This document shows positions 1 through 8,140 of a stretch of DNA of 64,000 nt, piece after piece (position 1 is the first letter of the stretch; each line of letters begins with the position of its first letter). Source of the DNA: an uncultured Bacillota bacterium (lineage in GTDB: Bacteria; Bacillota; Clostridia; Lachnospirales; Lachnospiraceae); contig CASEXH010000016.1 of NCBI GenBank assembly GCA_949291945.1, positions 62,001 through 126,000 on the forward strand. Direction: 5' to 3'. The notes beneath the pieces are model-generated. The model was not told the DNA's origin. It was given only the letters and a program-made list of their open reading frames with translations, and searched no databases. The position numbers were made by a program, and so were the translations under genes.

Positions 1-1485
1 GAAGCGGTTTTTGCCTATCATCCGATACTATTTGTCATCACCATATTGTCCATTATTTTAACGGTTTATGTTTCTGCATGGCTGCCTGCAAGAAAATTAA
101 GTAAACTGACACCCCTCGCAGCAATCCAAAACATTGGAGAGACCCATCTAAAAAAGAGAAAAAAATCTCCCTTTCTATCCCGGATATTTGGCGTTGAAGG
201 CGAGTTGGCCGGGGCTACAATAAAGGCGCAAAAGAAAGCCCTGCGGACTTCTACATTATCTTTGACCCTTTCTTTTCTGGGATTCACACTGATGCTATGC
301 TTTTTTACCCTCTCTGGGATCAGCACAAACCATACCTATTTTGAACGTTATCAGAACGCATGGGATATTATGGTAACAGTGAAAGATACGAATATAGAAA
401 ATTTTGAGAAAACAGAGGAGATTCTGCAATTAAATCATGCAGAAAGCGTTATCTATCAAAAGGCAGCAGCCCAATGTGCAGTTCCGGAAGCCAGTATCAG
501 TGATGATCTGCATCGGTTAGGCGGTTTGGAATCGTTAGCAGGAAATGTCGCCCGTACTTCCGAAGGTGTTTATTCCGTTCAGGCTCCCATTATCATTATG
601 GATGACAATGGATTTAAAGAATACTGTAAAAAGATAGGAATAAAGCCGGAAAAAACAGGATGTATTGTCCTGAACCGCATCTGGGACAGTATAAACAGCA
701 ATTTCAGATACAAAGAATATGTTCCATTTCTGACTGCAGAACAGAATACTATCCTTTTGCAGAATATGGAGCAGACGCAAAATACAGTGGAAATTCCCGT
801 CCTTGCATACACACAGGAACCGCCTGTTTTAAGAGAAGAATATGAGAACTATACTCTGGTTCAATTCATTCCTCTTTCTACCTGGAGACAGATTGAAAAA
901 GTGATCGGAAATACCGAGCCAGATACTTATATTCGTATACTGGCAGAAAACAGCAGAGAACTTTCCGCACTAAACGTGCTGGAAACAGAAGCTGCGGATA
1001 TCATGGAAGGAAACTATACCTTTGAAATAGAAAACCGTATCCAGGAAAAAATCGACAACGATACTATGCTGAATGGATATAAGCTGATTATCGGAGCCTT
1101 GTGCGTTCTGCTTGCTATAATCGGTATTGCCAGCATCTTCTCCTATACTTTAAAATTTATTCAGCAAAGGAAACGAGAATTTGCAAGGTATATGTCCATC
1201 GGTATGACACCGGAAAGCATGAAAAAAATGTTCTGTATTGAAGCCCTGGTAATTGCCGGCCGTCCGGTATTGATCACCCTGCCCCTTACTCTGCTGTTTG
1301 TAGGATTCATGGTAACAGCAAGTTATCTGAACCCAATGGAATTTCTGAAGGCAGCTCCGATCATGCCGATTGTAATTTTCATATTGGTCATTTTCGGTTT
1401 TGTGGCATTGGCCTATTACATCGGCGGCAGAAAAATAATGAAATGCAATCTGATTGAGGCACTGCAAAGGGATCATATTTTATAA
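1..1485 (+). CDS. ABC transporter permease, FtsX/MacB type (5' partial)
   Basis: The reading frame is open to the left edge, so the true start lies outside the window. The visible part begins inside a membrane segment (LFVITILSIILTVYVSAWLPA), followed by the short cytoplasmic stretch with ARKLSKLTPLAAIQ that is typical of FtsX-domain permeases. A further membrane helix follows near residue 85, then an extracellular domain of roughly 230 residues, then three C-terminal helices. The last helices, GYKLIIGALCVLLAIIGIAS and the two after it, form the second FtsX domain. Such permeases pair with a MacB/BceA-like ATPase, presumably encoded to the left. The large outer domain suggests peptide sensing or export rather than solute import. 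The substrate cannot be inferred. A terminator hairpin follows directly. Confidence 0.85.
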   Translation, partial: EAVFAYHPILFVITILSIILTVYVSAWLPARKLSKLTPLAAIQNIGETHLKKRKKSPFLSRIFGVEGELAGATIKAQKKALRTSTLSLTLSFLGFTLMLCFFTLSGISTNHTYFERYQNAWDIMVTVKDTNIENFEKTEEILQLNHAESVIYQKAAAQCAVPEASISDDLHRLGGLESLAGNVARTSEGVYSVQAPIIIMDDNGFKEYCKKIGIKPEKTGCIVLNRIWDSINSNFRYKEYVPFLTAEQNTILLQNMEQTQNTVEIPVLAYTQEPPVLREEYENYTLVQFIPLSTWRQIEKVIGNTEPDTYIRILAENSRELSALNVLETEAADIMEGNYTFEIENRIQEKIDNDTMLNGYKLIIGALCVLLAIIGIASIFSYTLKFIQQRKREFARYMSIGMTPESMKKMFCIEALVIAGRPVLITLPLTLLFVGFMVTASYLNPMEFLKAAPIMPIVIFILVIFGFVALAYYIGGRKIMKCNLIEALQRDHIL

Positions 1486-1488
1486 GAG

Positions 1489-1521
1489 AATGGTCCGGGC
1501 TGTAGTCCCGGACCATTCCTT
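1489..1521 (+). terminator. Intrinsic terminator after the permease
   Basis: GGTCCGGG and CCCGGACC pair across a short loop a few bases after the permease stop codon, extended by AAT/ATT pairs at the base. The following bases (CCTTCAT) are only weakly T-rich. The hairpin could also serve the convergent gene that ends at 1536. Confidence 0.7.
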
Positions 1522-1535
1522 CATAGCTAAGCACT

Positions 1536-2165
1536 TTAAAAGTTCTGAAAAATTGATGTCAGCGCCATCAATATAAATATAACAACAAACAAAATCTGTA
1601 CAACATGTCCGCTTCCGGCTGTTGTTTTCTCGAATTCCATGGGTCTGTCATCAAAAATACCTGGATCCTTCATCCGTTCTTTATACTGAAAATCCTCCAG
1701 ATAATGCTTCCATCCGCTCCGGTCTGTATAGATGCGTACCTGATTGGAGGCAAGATACCGGTGGATCGGCTTTCGGTATCCCTGACTTGTGATCGTATTC
1801 ACAACTCCGGTAACCGGATCTGTAATATCCACCTGAAGATAGTAATACCTGTGATATCTAAGAGAGTTATTTTTTCCTGACTGATAAGGAACATCCTGCC
1901 GTACCACACTCCGGATCCAGCCAAGCTGTGAAGATCCGTATGCGATAGCCTCTGCCCGCTGCCTGCGGTAAAACAATGCTTTTCGTATCATAGTAACAGC
2001 GGTATACACCGGAAGCAATCCCGCAACAAAAAACAAAAGAGCAGTTGTATGGGTACCGCCGGTCAGAAAAGAACCAATAAGTGAGGAATACCACATGATC
2101 ACAAACAAAATCAGGAATACCACGTTTCCCATTTCCTCCTCTGCAGGACGGATCTTTCTTTTCAT
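1536..2165 (-). CDS. Membrane protein of unknown function
   Basis: This 209-residue protein starts at ATG after a clear AAGGAG site. Two hydrophobic helices lie near residues 13-35 and 40-62, then a soluble middle with a Tyr-rich stretch (YHRYYYLQVDI), a region that could be a small beta domain (VVNTITSQGYRKP, NQVRIYTDRSG), and a C-terminal helix (VVQILFVVIFILMALTSIF). The layout resembles DUF3592-type membrane proteins, in which a cytoplasmic beta domain is set between helices, but I cannot confirm that family. It is a stand-alone gene, convergent with the permease to its left. Confidence 0.6.
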   Translation of the reverse strand: MKRKIRPAEEEMGNVVFLILFVIMWYSSLIGSFLTGGTHTTALLFFVAGLLPVYTAVTMIRKALFYRRQRAEAIAYGSSQLGWIRSVVRQDVPYQSGKNNSLRYHRYYYLQVDITDPVTGVVNTITSQGYRKPIHRYLASNQVRIYTDRSGWKHYLEDFQYKERMKDPGIFDDRPMEFEKTTAGSGHVVQILFVVIFILMALTSIFQNF

Positions 2166-2242
2166 AAATTTCTCCTTTTTCTTTGGTCTGTTATTTCCTT
2201 TAATTCAATAAAATTAATCAGAATTCAATACCTCCATACTAA

Positions 2243-2750
2243 TCAAATAGAGTATTCATTTAAAATAGTATCATAAATGTCTTTAACAATATTTTCCATA
2301 TCTTTCTCAGCAGTAATACTGATTTCATTTAATATATCTGAAAAGTCCTTTTCACGCCACCATCTTCGCATTGCTTTCTCGCCAAATTCCTGACACTTAA
2401 CTCTTGTTAAATGCCGCTTTAAGGTCTCCTCGAAAGTCAGATCAAAATAGTAGGCAAACACTTCTGTACCATATAATTGAATAGCCAGTTCAAATAATGG
2501 CTTGTACCAATCTGCATTCATAATGCCTTCCAGTATAACAATATCGCTGTGTTTACTGCCATATATCAGGAGTTCTTTCATAAGAGGCAATGCAGGTGTA
2601 TTTTCTCCATCGTTGACATTCAGCATATTTCTTCTTATTTCATCTTGAGAAATAAGCATAGTATTCTGTCCAAATTTAATTTTGTAATGCTTTTGCGATT
2701 GTGGATTTCCCACTGCCTGAATTTCCTCTGAGTATAATCAATTTTCCCAT
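2243..2750 (-). pseudogene. P-loop nucleotide/small-molecule kinase, frameshifted
   Basis: Translation should begin at the ATG at 2750, preceded by GGGGAG. It reads MGKLIILRGNSGSGKSTIAK, a perfect Walker A (GNSGSGKST), but runs into TAA about 24 codons in, near 2675. Removing one T from the run CAAAATTAAATTTG gives ...ALQNKFGQNTMLISQDEIRR and joins the P-loop to the intact remaining 148 or so residues. The downstream part keeps the features of small AAA-type kinases: ISQDEIRR, ILEGIM, YYFDLTFEETLKRH and the lid-like MRRWWREKDF. Translation from the later GTG at 2713 would lack the P-loop and be inactive. Either the gene has recently died or the consensus has a one-base error. Confidence 0.8.
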
Positions 2751-2787
2751 GTTATCTCCCCTCAAACGCAAATTAGAATTGTCTATT

Positions 2788-2925
2788 CTAGTTCTTAAGA
2801 TCTTCTTCTTTGCTTTTATTTTCAAAATATTCTTTCAATGCATCTTTTACTGCCCGTTTAACAATAAAATATAGACCTAATATTACAATAAGTACCGCTA
2901 TCACAATAATTGGCAGCCATTCCAT
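2788..2925 (-). CDS. 45-residue single-pass membrane peptide (DUF6019-like)
   Basis: A short gene with an excellent site (AAGGAG, 10 bases before ATG). The product starts MEWLPIIVIAVLIVILGLYF, so the N terminus is one hydrophobic helix, followed by a charged tail (KRAVKDALKEYF, then ENKSKEEDLKN). The shape matches the small DUF6019 proteins that I recall from Lachnospiraceae; that assignment is from memory. The role is unknown. It lies between two decayed genes but is itself intact, suggesting it is still under selection. Confidence 0.7.
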   Translation of the reverse strand: MEWLPIIVIAVLIVILGLYFIVKRAVKDALKEYFENKSKEEDLKN

Positions 2926-3076
2926 ATTTACTTTTCTCCTTCCATATTTACCGCAATTTCAGTTTATCGATATCTGATTTTATCAAAAGAATTTCTTCTA
3001 ATAGATGTGTTTGTCCATCTCATAAATACCAAGTTATCATACCCGTTCTGTTTATTATAATACCCCGTCTTCCCTG

Positions 3077-3346
3077 TCATTTTCTTTCTGCTGTTCCCAG
3101 ATCAACTGCTATGGACAAGCCGATTTCTATACCGGCACAAACCAATAATATGCCTATCATTTTTCTCTGAATAATCTGACACAGACCTATGGTCACAAAT
3201 GTTAACGCAAGTATTATGGATGCGATGAAACAAACCTTTTGCCACTTCCCTTTTCTATATCTAAAATACTCTTTTCTTTTTTCACTTATTTTATTTTCTG
3301 CTTTATATTCAATAATGCCTTCCACAAGAGCTTTTATGATATCATC
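3077..3346 (-). pseudogene. Remnant of a small two-helix membrane protein
   Basis: The frame reads TLDDIIKALVEGIIEYK, then a basic patch (KRKEYFRYRKGKWQK) and two hydrophobic helices (VCFIASIILALTFVTIGLCQII and MIGILLVCAGIEIGLSIAV), ending TAERK. It has no ATG start or ribosome site of its own; upstream it meets a stop codon and overlaps the end of the MazG-like fragment in another frame. It looks like the tail of a protein whose head was lost in a deletion that fused it to the MazG-like relic. A short live gene starting at the GTG at 3325 cannot be excluded. Confidence 0.5.
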
Positions 3347-3732
3347 CAGAGTAATTTATTTTTTCCTGTTTCAGAAGAAATCGGTTCCCATTTATCTTTA
3401 TATTTATCCTGCAATTCTTTTTGCATTGCTACCCTCAGTGTACAAGGGGCCAAACGCCTCTGCCATGTAATTTTGCACATTTTCGGCGTTATCCTCAATC
3501 GGCGTACGCCCAGTACGCCTCTTTCGTCTGCCTGAAAAATGGGCAAAATTCCTATGGCAGAGGTCGGAGAGTCAGAAGGAGCTAAATTTGCAGTTCTGCA
3601 AGGCACTTGAATGAGGCGTACTGGATGTACGTCGATTGAAAGTAACGCAGCAGAACTGTAAATTTAGCCGTTCTGACCGTTTGGTCCCTTCTACACTGAG
3701 GGTAACATTTCATTTAATCCAAAATCTGCCAT
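3340..3732 (-). pseudogene. MazG-like nucleotide pyrophosphohydrolase fragment, interrupted by a mobile repeat
   Basis: The start ATG at 3732 (GGAG 11 bases upstream) gives MADFGLNEM before the inserted element at 3430-3704. After the element the frame resumes AMQKELQDKYKDKWEP and then GKNKLLWMI. Deleting the element and one TA copy yields MADFGLNEMLAMQKELQ with no frame change, which proves insertion into a once-continuous gene. The sequence matches the N terminus of the small MazG-like proteins of Clostridia as I remember them. The catalytic EExxE/ExxD region that should follow WMI is missing; the sequence switches to an unrelated membrane tail, so a second deletion has removed the active site. 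Confidence 0.75.
3430..3704. mobile_element. MITE-like element, 271 bp, 25-bp inverted ends, TA duplication
   Basis: The ends CCCTCAGTGTACAAGGGG (left, from 3432) and its near-perfect inverted copy (right, to 3702) share about 22 of 25 positions, and TA flanks both sides (3430-3431, 3703-3704). No transposase is encoded. Inside are two large stem-loops: 3457-3476 pairs with 3543-3563, and 3571-3599 pairs with 3650-3677. A 36-base core at 3613-3648 recurs inverted at 3486-3521 with 30 of 36 identities. The TA duplication is the hallmark of IS630/Tc1-mariner-type transposition, so the element was probably moved in trans. Confidence 0.8.
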
Positions 3733-3749
3733 AAATAATCTCCATAAAT

Positions 3750-4124
3750 TTATCTGTTTCCGGTTTTTATGTATTCTATCAGTGTTTCCACATCCTCAAA
3801 ATCGTCATAGTCGCCATTTATACCATCACGATGGTAAACAATTCCATTGGCCTCATTTCTTTCCAGACAATATAAAAGATATTCTTCACCATATCTTTTC
3901 ATAAATAAAGTAAAAGCATATGGTTTTATTTTACCTAATAATCCTTTTCTGCATTCTTCATCGCATTCATAACAATGCCGGATTTCTTTTTCAATGGAAC
4001 ATTTTCTGTTTTCGCACCAGTCTTTGTCCGGACATTGACCTGAATCGCAGCCGGAACAGACTGCGTTTTCAGAACATAAACAACAGGCCAGTCCGCAGCG
4101 TGCAATTCCTAACTCCCGTTTCAT
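3750..4124 (-). CDS. DUF3795-type cysteine-rich zinc-binding protein
   Basis: The start is set at the ATG at 4124, seven bases after GGAGGA; an upstream ATG at 4157 lacks a site. The 124-residue product opens MKRELGIARCGLACCLCSEN, the signature of DUF3795, followed by further Cys pairs (CSGC, CPDKDWCENRKC, CYECDEEC): about 14 cysteines in the first 70 residues, enough for several zinc or iron-sulfur sites. The C-terminal half is cysteine-free and acidic (FEDVETLIEYIK). The function is unknown; members often sit near redox or stress genes, here next to a flavin reductase-like gene. Confidence 0.8.
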   Translation of the reverse strand: MKRELGIARCGLACCLCSENAVCSGCDSGQCPDKDWCENRKCSIEKEIRHCYECDEECRKGLLGKIKPYAFTLFMKRYGEEYLLYCLERNEANGIVYHRDGINGDYDDFEDVETLIEYIKTGNR

Positions 4125-4170
4125 AACAATTCCTCCAAGCTTCCGTTTTCTTTTCATGTCTTATATACTG

Positions 4171-4818
4171 TCAATCATATTTTTCAATATTTATTGTACC
4201 AATTGCCGACAGATTTGGCTCGCCGGTAACCAGATCCTGAGGCGCTGGTATCAGCATCATAAAGCCTTCTTTTCCATATCTTTGTGCATAGCCCTGGGCA
4301 TATTCTTTTTCTACAGAAATATGCAGCACTTGTCCGATAACCATAGCCGTAATTCCTGCGCCGCTTAGATCCTTTGTCTCTTTCAAGGTACATTCTATAT
4401 TGATAAAAGCCTCTTGAATAGCCGGTGCATGGATCGTTTTTCCATTGGAAAGTGTAAAGCCTCCCACAGCAAATTCATCGGTTTCCATATCGTTGTGATG
4501 AATGGTATCTACCAGTTTATCGTAATAGCTTATAGGCAGAAAATTTATACAAAAACATTTTTCCCTTTGAATATTGGCGTAGGTATGGGTATGTTGATAC
4601 AGATTCCCCATTACGGCAAAAAAGGCAGTTTTATCTCCATGAAAACAACTCCATGAATGAAAGCAAACATTTGGCTCTCCGTTTTCTTTCCATGTAGTAA
4701 TTGCAAATAAAACTGTGGGTATTCCAGCCGTCACTTCAAAATGTGAAAACAAGTCAAATTCTTCCGGATAGGAAGGTTTAAAATATTTTGGAAAGTCTTT
4801 TCCGATTTCTATTTTCAA
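4171..4818 (-). CDS. Flavin reductase-like FMN-binding split-barrel protein
   Basis: The start is a TTG at 4818, chosen because AGGAGGTG lies seven bases upstream and the first residues (KIEIGKDFP) fit. The 215-residue protein has the split-barrel pattern: GIPTVLFAITTWKENGEPN, then SWSCFHGDKTAFFAVMG, a NIQREKCFCINFLP strand, and a late AMVIGQVLHISV strand. These proteins bind FMN and act as NAD(P)H:flavin reductases or FMN-binding electron carriers. No NAD-binding domain is visible, as is normal for the family. The gene follows the Cys-rich gene after a 46-base gap and may share its transcript. Confidence 0.8.
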   Translation of the reverse strand: MKIEIGKDFPKYFKPSYPEEFDLFSHFEVTAGIPTVLFAITTWKENGEPNVCFHSWSCFHGDKTAFFAVMGNLYQHTHTYANIQREKCFCINFLPISYYDKLVDTIHHNDMETDEFAVGGFTLSNGKTIHAPAIQEAFINIECTLKETKDLSGAGITAMVIGQVLHISVEKEYAQGYAQRYGKEGFMMLIPAPQDLVTGEPNLSAIGTINIEKYD

Positions 4819-5161
4819 TCGATCACCTCCTGGATTGCAAACTTTTTATTACTTCTTATCAGTCTCTTTTGGTTTTGTTCTTGTGTTCTCAGCGGATTCA
4901 TCTTTTCCCGTCTTTGTCAAATTTCTTCCTCAGTGCACTAGATATGTATCTGAAAATCTCCATAATCAATCAAAAATTACCGTCAGTATGTCAGTATATA
5001 TAAATCTCATTTTAATTTTCTCCATAAAGGCCAAGAAACATATTGTCATCATAGCATTATATAATTTCTGAGTCAAACTATTGTGGGGACAAAAGTCTGC
5101 TGGAATTTTTCCTTACTTTTTGTTCTAAATATCCCACTTTATATTTAAAAGGTTGCAAATA
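4819..5161. other. Intergenic, no gene recognised
   Basis: Short frames on the minus strand (for example ending ENTRTKPKETDKK near 4850) are interrupted by stops and lack convincing starts. They could be worn remnants of a small gene. The rest is AT-rich, presumably the promoter region of the flavin reductase-like gene. Confidence 0.4.
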
Positions 5162-5184
5162 GTGCTGGAGCCAAGCTCCAGCAC
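5162..5184 (-). terminator. Hairpin after the UroD-like gene
   Basis: A perfect nine-base stem (GTGCTGGAG / CTCCAGCAC) with a five-base loop lies about 55 bases past the UroD-like stop codon. On the minus strand it is followed by TATTTGCAACCTTTT, a poor but T-containing tail, so termination is plausible rather than certain. Confidence 0.55.
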
Positions 5185-5239
5185 CACGTTTATCTACAGT
5201 CTGCAACATCACTTTATTATTCAATACCGTTTATACTTA

Positions 5240-6478
5240 TTAATATTGGCCATATTTGAGAGTTGTTTCTCTCCAAGCTTCCATATTCTCATGTTTTGCA
5301 TTATCCAGCATCAGCGAACAATCCATAATAAATCCACCGCCAGGTGCTAAGATATCAAGTTGCCGCTTGGTTTCTTCAATCACCTGTTCTTTTGTTCCAA
5401 ATGCGAGCAGAGCATTTGGAAGGTTGCCGCAAATACAGGCCACTTTGCCAACTGTGTTTTTGGCTTTTTTAATATCAACTTTCTCAAACATGTACACAAC
5501 TTTCCCTTTCGGAACCTGGCTTAAGACTTCAAGCCTGGTATTATAATTTCCTTCACAGAAACATACAGGTGTCATGTTGTTTTCAATTATGATATCGATG
5601 CAGCGTTTCAGACATGGCCAGTAAAATTTTTCGTATGCCTGGGGACTCATAAACTCATCAACTCCGCAATGCAGCGGCAAAAAGACTCTTTTTGCGCCTC
5701 TTGAAGCGTACAATTTTACAATTCTTTCCACATTCATCTCTGTAATTTTATCTACAGCTGCTTTTAACTCATCTGGATAATCATAAATGTCTGTTACTAC
5801 CTGTAATATTCCACGGATACTGTCCCCGAACGCATCAAATGGTATGAAAAAAGTTCCTTGGCACAAAGTTGAAAAACCTTCATCTTGAATTGCTTTTCTT
5901 ACTTCGGCCATTTGTTTACCTCGTTCTACTGCTGCTTCTCCGGCTTTTTCCAGAGCATGCAAAGCTTCCTTTACTTCCGGATCTGCAAATGCTGCGATAT
6001 CCTGGAAAAATCCAGCGTCATAAACTTCTCGCAGGTAGAGTTTACTCAATCCTTTTAACTTTTTATGCTTCCGGGGCAGCAGTTTTGTCAAAGTAACATG
6101 TGTCGGATCTTCAATGAATTCTTTATATTCATCATCTTTTAAATAGGTATCATCAAGGTGCTGAAATGAAGAAGTCAGCGGAAGATTACAGGTAGGACCC
6201 GGCCATTTTAAATAATTTGTTCCTAACGCCTCCAGAGCGTTTATACCATAAAGGCCTCCAATATTGACCGCATCGGGTTCAAATTCACGCATATATTTTT
6301 GAAAACCCGGGATCATATTTCTGGCATCCATCATAGCATCATAAAATGAAATTCCTGCATCTTCAAGATAAAAACCGCTCGTCTTAGGAACAAATGGTAC
6401 ACGATCCGGTTCTTTTAATTCAATTGTGTCATTCACCCTCTGGTCACGCTGTTGCTTTTTCAGTTGTTTTTCATCCAT
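5240..6478 (-). CDS. UroD-fold protein, probable corrinoid/cobamide methyltransferase-type (MtaA/CmuA-like)
   Basis: This 412-residue protein starts after AGGAGG. It has the uroporphyrinogen decarboxylase fold hallmarks (NLPNALLAFGTKEQVIEE and the late APGGGFIMDCSL...ENMEAW) but is longer than HemE and lacks the HemE arginine-rich N terminus. In methyltransferase members (MtaA, MtbA, CmuA) zinc is held by an H-x-C motif and a distant Cys; here the matching loop reads PVCFCEG, with Cys in place of His, and the later Cys is in MDCSL. I infer a methyl transfer role on a methylated small molecule. No corrinoid protein gene is adjacent. The divergent PucR-type gene at 6625 is the likely regulator. 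Confidence 0.7.
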   Translation of the reverse strand: MDEKQLKKQQRDQRVNDTIELKEPDRVPFVPKTSGFYLEDAGISFYDAMMDARNMIPGFQKYMREFEPDAVNIGGLYGINALEALGTNYLKWPGPTCNLPLTSSFQHLDDTYLKDDEYKEFIEDPTHVTLTKLLPRKHKKLKGLSKLYLREVYDAGFFQDIAAFADPEVKEALHALEKAGEAAVERGKQMAEVRKAIQDEGFSTLCQGTFFIPFDAFGDSIRGILQVVTDIYDYPDELKAAVDKITEMNVERIVKLYASRGAKRVFLPLHCGVDEFMSPQAYEKFYWPCLKRCIDIIIENNMTPVCFCEGNYNTRLEVLSQVPKGKVVYMFEKVDIKKAKNTVGKVACICGNLPNALLAFGTKEQVIEETKRQLDILAPGGGFIMDCSLMLDNAKHENMEAWRETTLKYGQY

Positions 6479-6624
6479 AACAAAGCCTCCTGTCTGAATA
6501 CAGTCTATATGTTTCCTGGTTCTTTGTTTTATGATATAATAAATTTAATTATTAGTAAATTATATATAATGTCAGATTTATTTTTATAAATCTTCGTATA
6601 AAACATACAAGAAGGAGAATATTT

Positions 6625-8100
6625 ATGAACATTCCTTTGATAACTATCGGTGAAGAATTATTCCTTACGCCTGAGGAGTCCAAGAATATCTCTTCCGGTA
6701 TTTATATACAGGGGATACGTTTATTTCCATCAGAAAAAGAAGCTCTTTATCCACATTTATTATATCTGAATCAAAATATTAACGGTTCTATTGAATTTGA
6801 GATGTTTGATCATGAAAAGCAGCTGATCTTCAGTAAAAGCATTTCTCCCATTTTGCCGTTGGCAGACATGTTGAATCTTTGTCTTGTTATCTTTAATGAA
6901 TATGTAGAATTAGGAAATCGTTTAAAAGAAATGACCTTAAAGAACGCCGGACTGGATGAATATATAACGGTATTTTCTGAAATAATGGGAAATCCTGTAT
7001 ATATAGTCGACTCCACATATAAAGTTCTGGCCATCGATGAATCTCCCATATATTCTGAAATGAGCGCAATATGGAGACATCTCACCACATACAGGTATCT
7101 TTCTTATGACATAATTGCAAAATTAAGAGAAACAGAAGAGCTATCTGTGCTGGATAACACACCGATCACAGCAATAGTAAATTCAGATGTATTTCCAAAC
7201 GCTTTTATAAATTGTCCACTTTTAAAAAACGGACAAGTAGCTGGTCATTTATTTGTTGTTGGATATAATAAACAAATAACACCTGGAAAGATTGCTTTAG
7301 CAGATGAACTAAAACAGATTATAGAGAAAATTATTCAAAATAATATTTCATTTTTATCCACACGCAACAAAGGCTATGAAAATTTTCTTATTCATTCCCT
7401 GACCGACGGTACAACAGAACCGGCATTGATCCATAAACAACTTTCAACATTAGGCTGGGATGAAACAGGCAACTACACAGTCGCCATATGCCAGCCTGCT
7501 GAAGACAATATATTATACTATGAAAATATCTGTCGGCTCCTTGAAAAAACTTATGATGGAAAACCGTTGATTTACAACAAACAGGTCATCTGCGTTTTTT
7601 ATCTAACCAAAGTACAGGAATACCGGAAAATTGCAGACATACTGGAAAATTTTTCTATGAAAGAAAAACTTTCAATAGCAATGAGTGATCTGTTTTCAGG
7701 ATTTGAAAATCTCCCCTGGTATTATAAACAGGCTCAATATACATTATTGCATTACTGTATGAATGAGCCAGATTATTTTTCTACATATTCAGATAGATGT
7801 ATGGAATATTTTCTTTCTTCATGTCCAAGCAGGAAAGATCTGGAAATGTTTTGTGATCCGTCTCTTAAAATGCTTGACACATATGATAAAAAACATGGAA
7901 CAGAATACCTCCATACTTTAAAAACATTTTTGCTTAATGAAAGAAATATCGCCATAACTGCTAAAAGCCTTCATATCCACCGCAATACACTGCTTTATAG
8001 AATAGAGCGTCTGAACAACATGCTTTTATCCGACTTAGATCAAGAACAAAACCGGCTTAGAATACAGATATCTTTATATATAATTGAAAATCAAAAATAA
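6625..8100 (+). CDS. PucR/CdaR-family transcriptional regulator
   Basis: The start follows GAAGGAG. The 491-residue protein has no membrane segment. An N-terminal part of about 110 residues is followed by a GAF-like sensory region and a central CdaR/GGDEF-like domain. The C-terminal helix-turn-helix of the PucR family (residues about 430-490) contains NIAITAKSLHIHRNTLLYRI, the best-conserved signature of the family. PucR proteins are activators of catabolic genes responding to a metabolite. The divergent arrangement, 146 bases from the UroD-like gene, suggests it controls that gene in response to the compound it demethylates. The shared intergenic region is very AT-rich. Confidence 0.85.
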   Translation: MNIPLITIGEELFLTPEESKNISSGIYIQGIRLFPSEKEALYPHLLYLNQNINGSIEFEMFDHEKQLIFSKSISPILPLADMLNLCLVIFNEYVELGNRLKEMTLKNAGLDEYITVFSEIMGNPVYIVDSTYKVLAIDESPIYSEMSAIWRHLTTYRYLSYDIIAKLRETEELSVLDNTPITAIVNSDVFPNAFINCPLLKNGQVAGHLFVVGYNKQITPGKIALADELKQIIEKIIQNNISFLSTRNKGYENFLIHSLTDGTTEPALIHKQLSTLGWDETGNYTVAICQPAEDNILYYENICRLLEKTYDGKPLIYNKQVICVFYLTKVQEYRKIADILENFSMKEKLSIAMSDLFSGFENLPWYYKQAQYTLLHYCMNEPDYFSTYSDRCMEYFLSSCPSRKDLEMFCDPSLKMLDTYDKKHGTEYLHTLKTFLLNERNIAITAKSLHIHRNTLLYRIERLNNMLLSDLDQEQNRLRIQISLYIIENQK

Positions 8101-8140
8101 AGAATATGGTAGAATGGAATAAAAAATCCCTTTTAGACAT

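Noticed and set aside
5240-6478. Naming the UroD-like gene hemE
   Set aside because: It is longer, lacks the HemE N-terminal arginine motif, has CxC in the methyltransferase zinc loop and lies far from the tetrapyrrole operon beside PucR.
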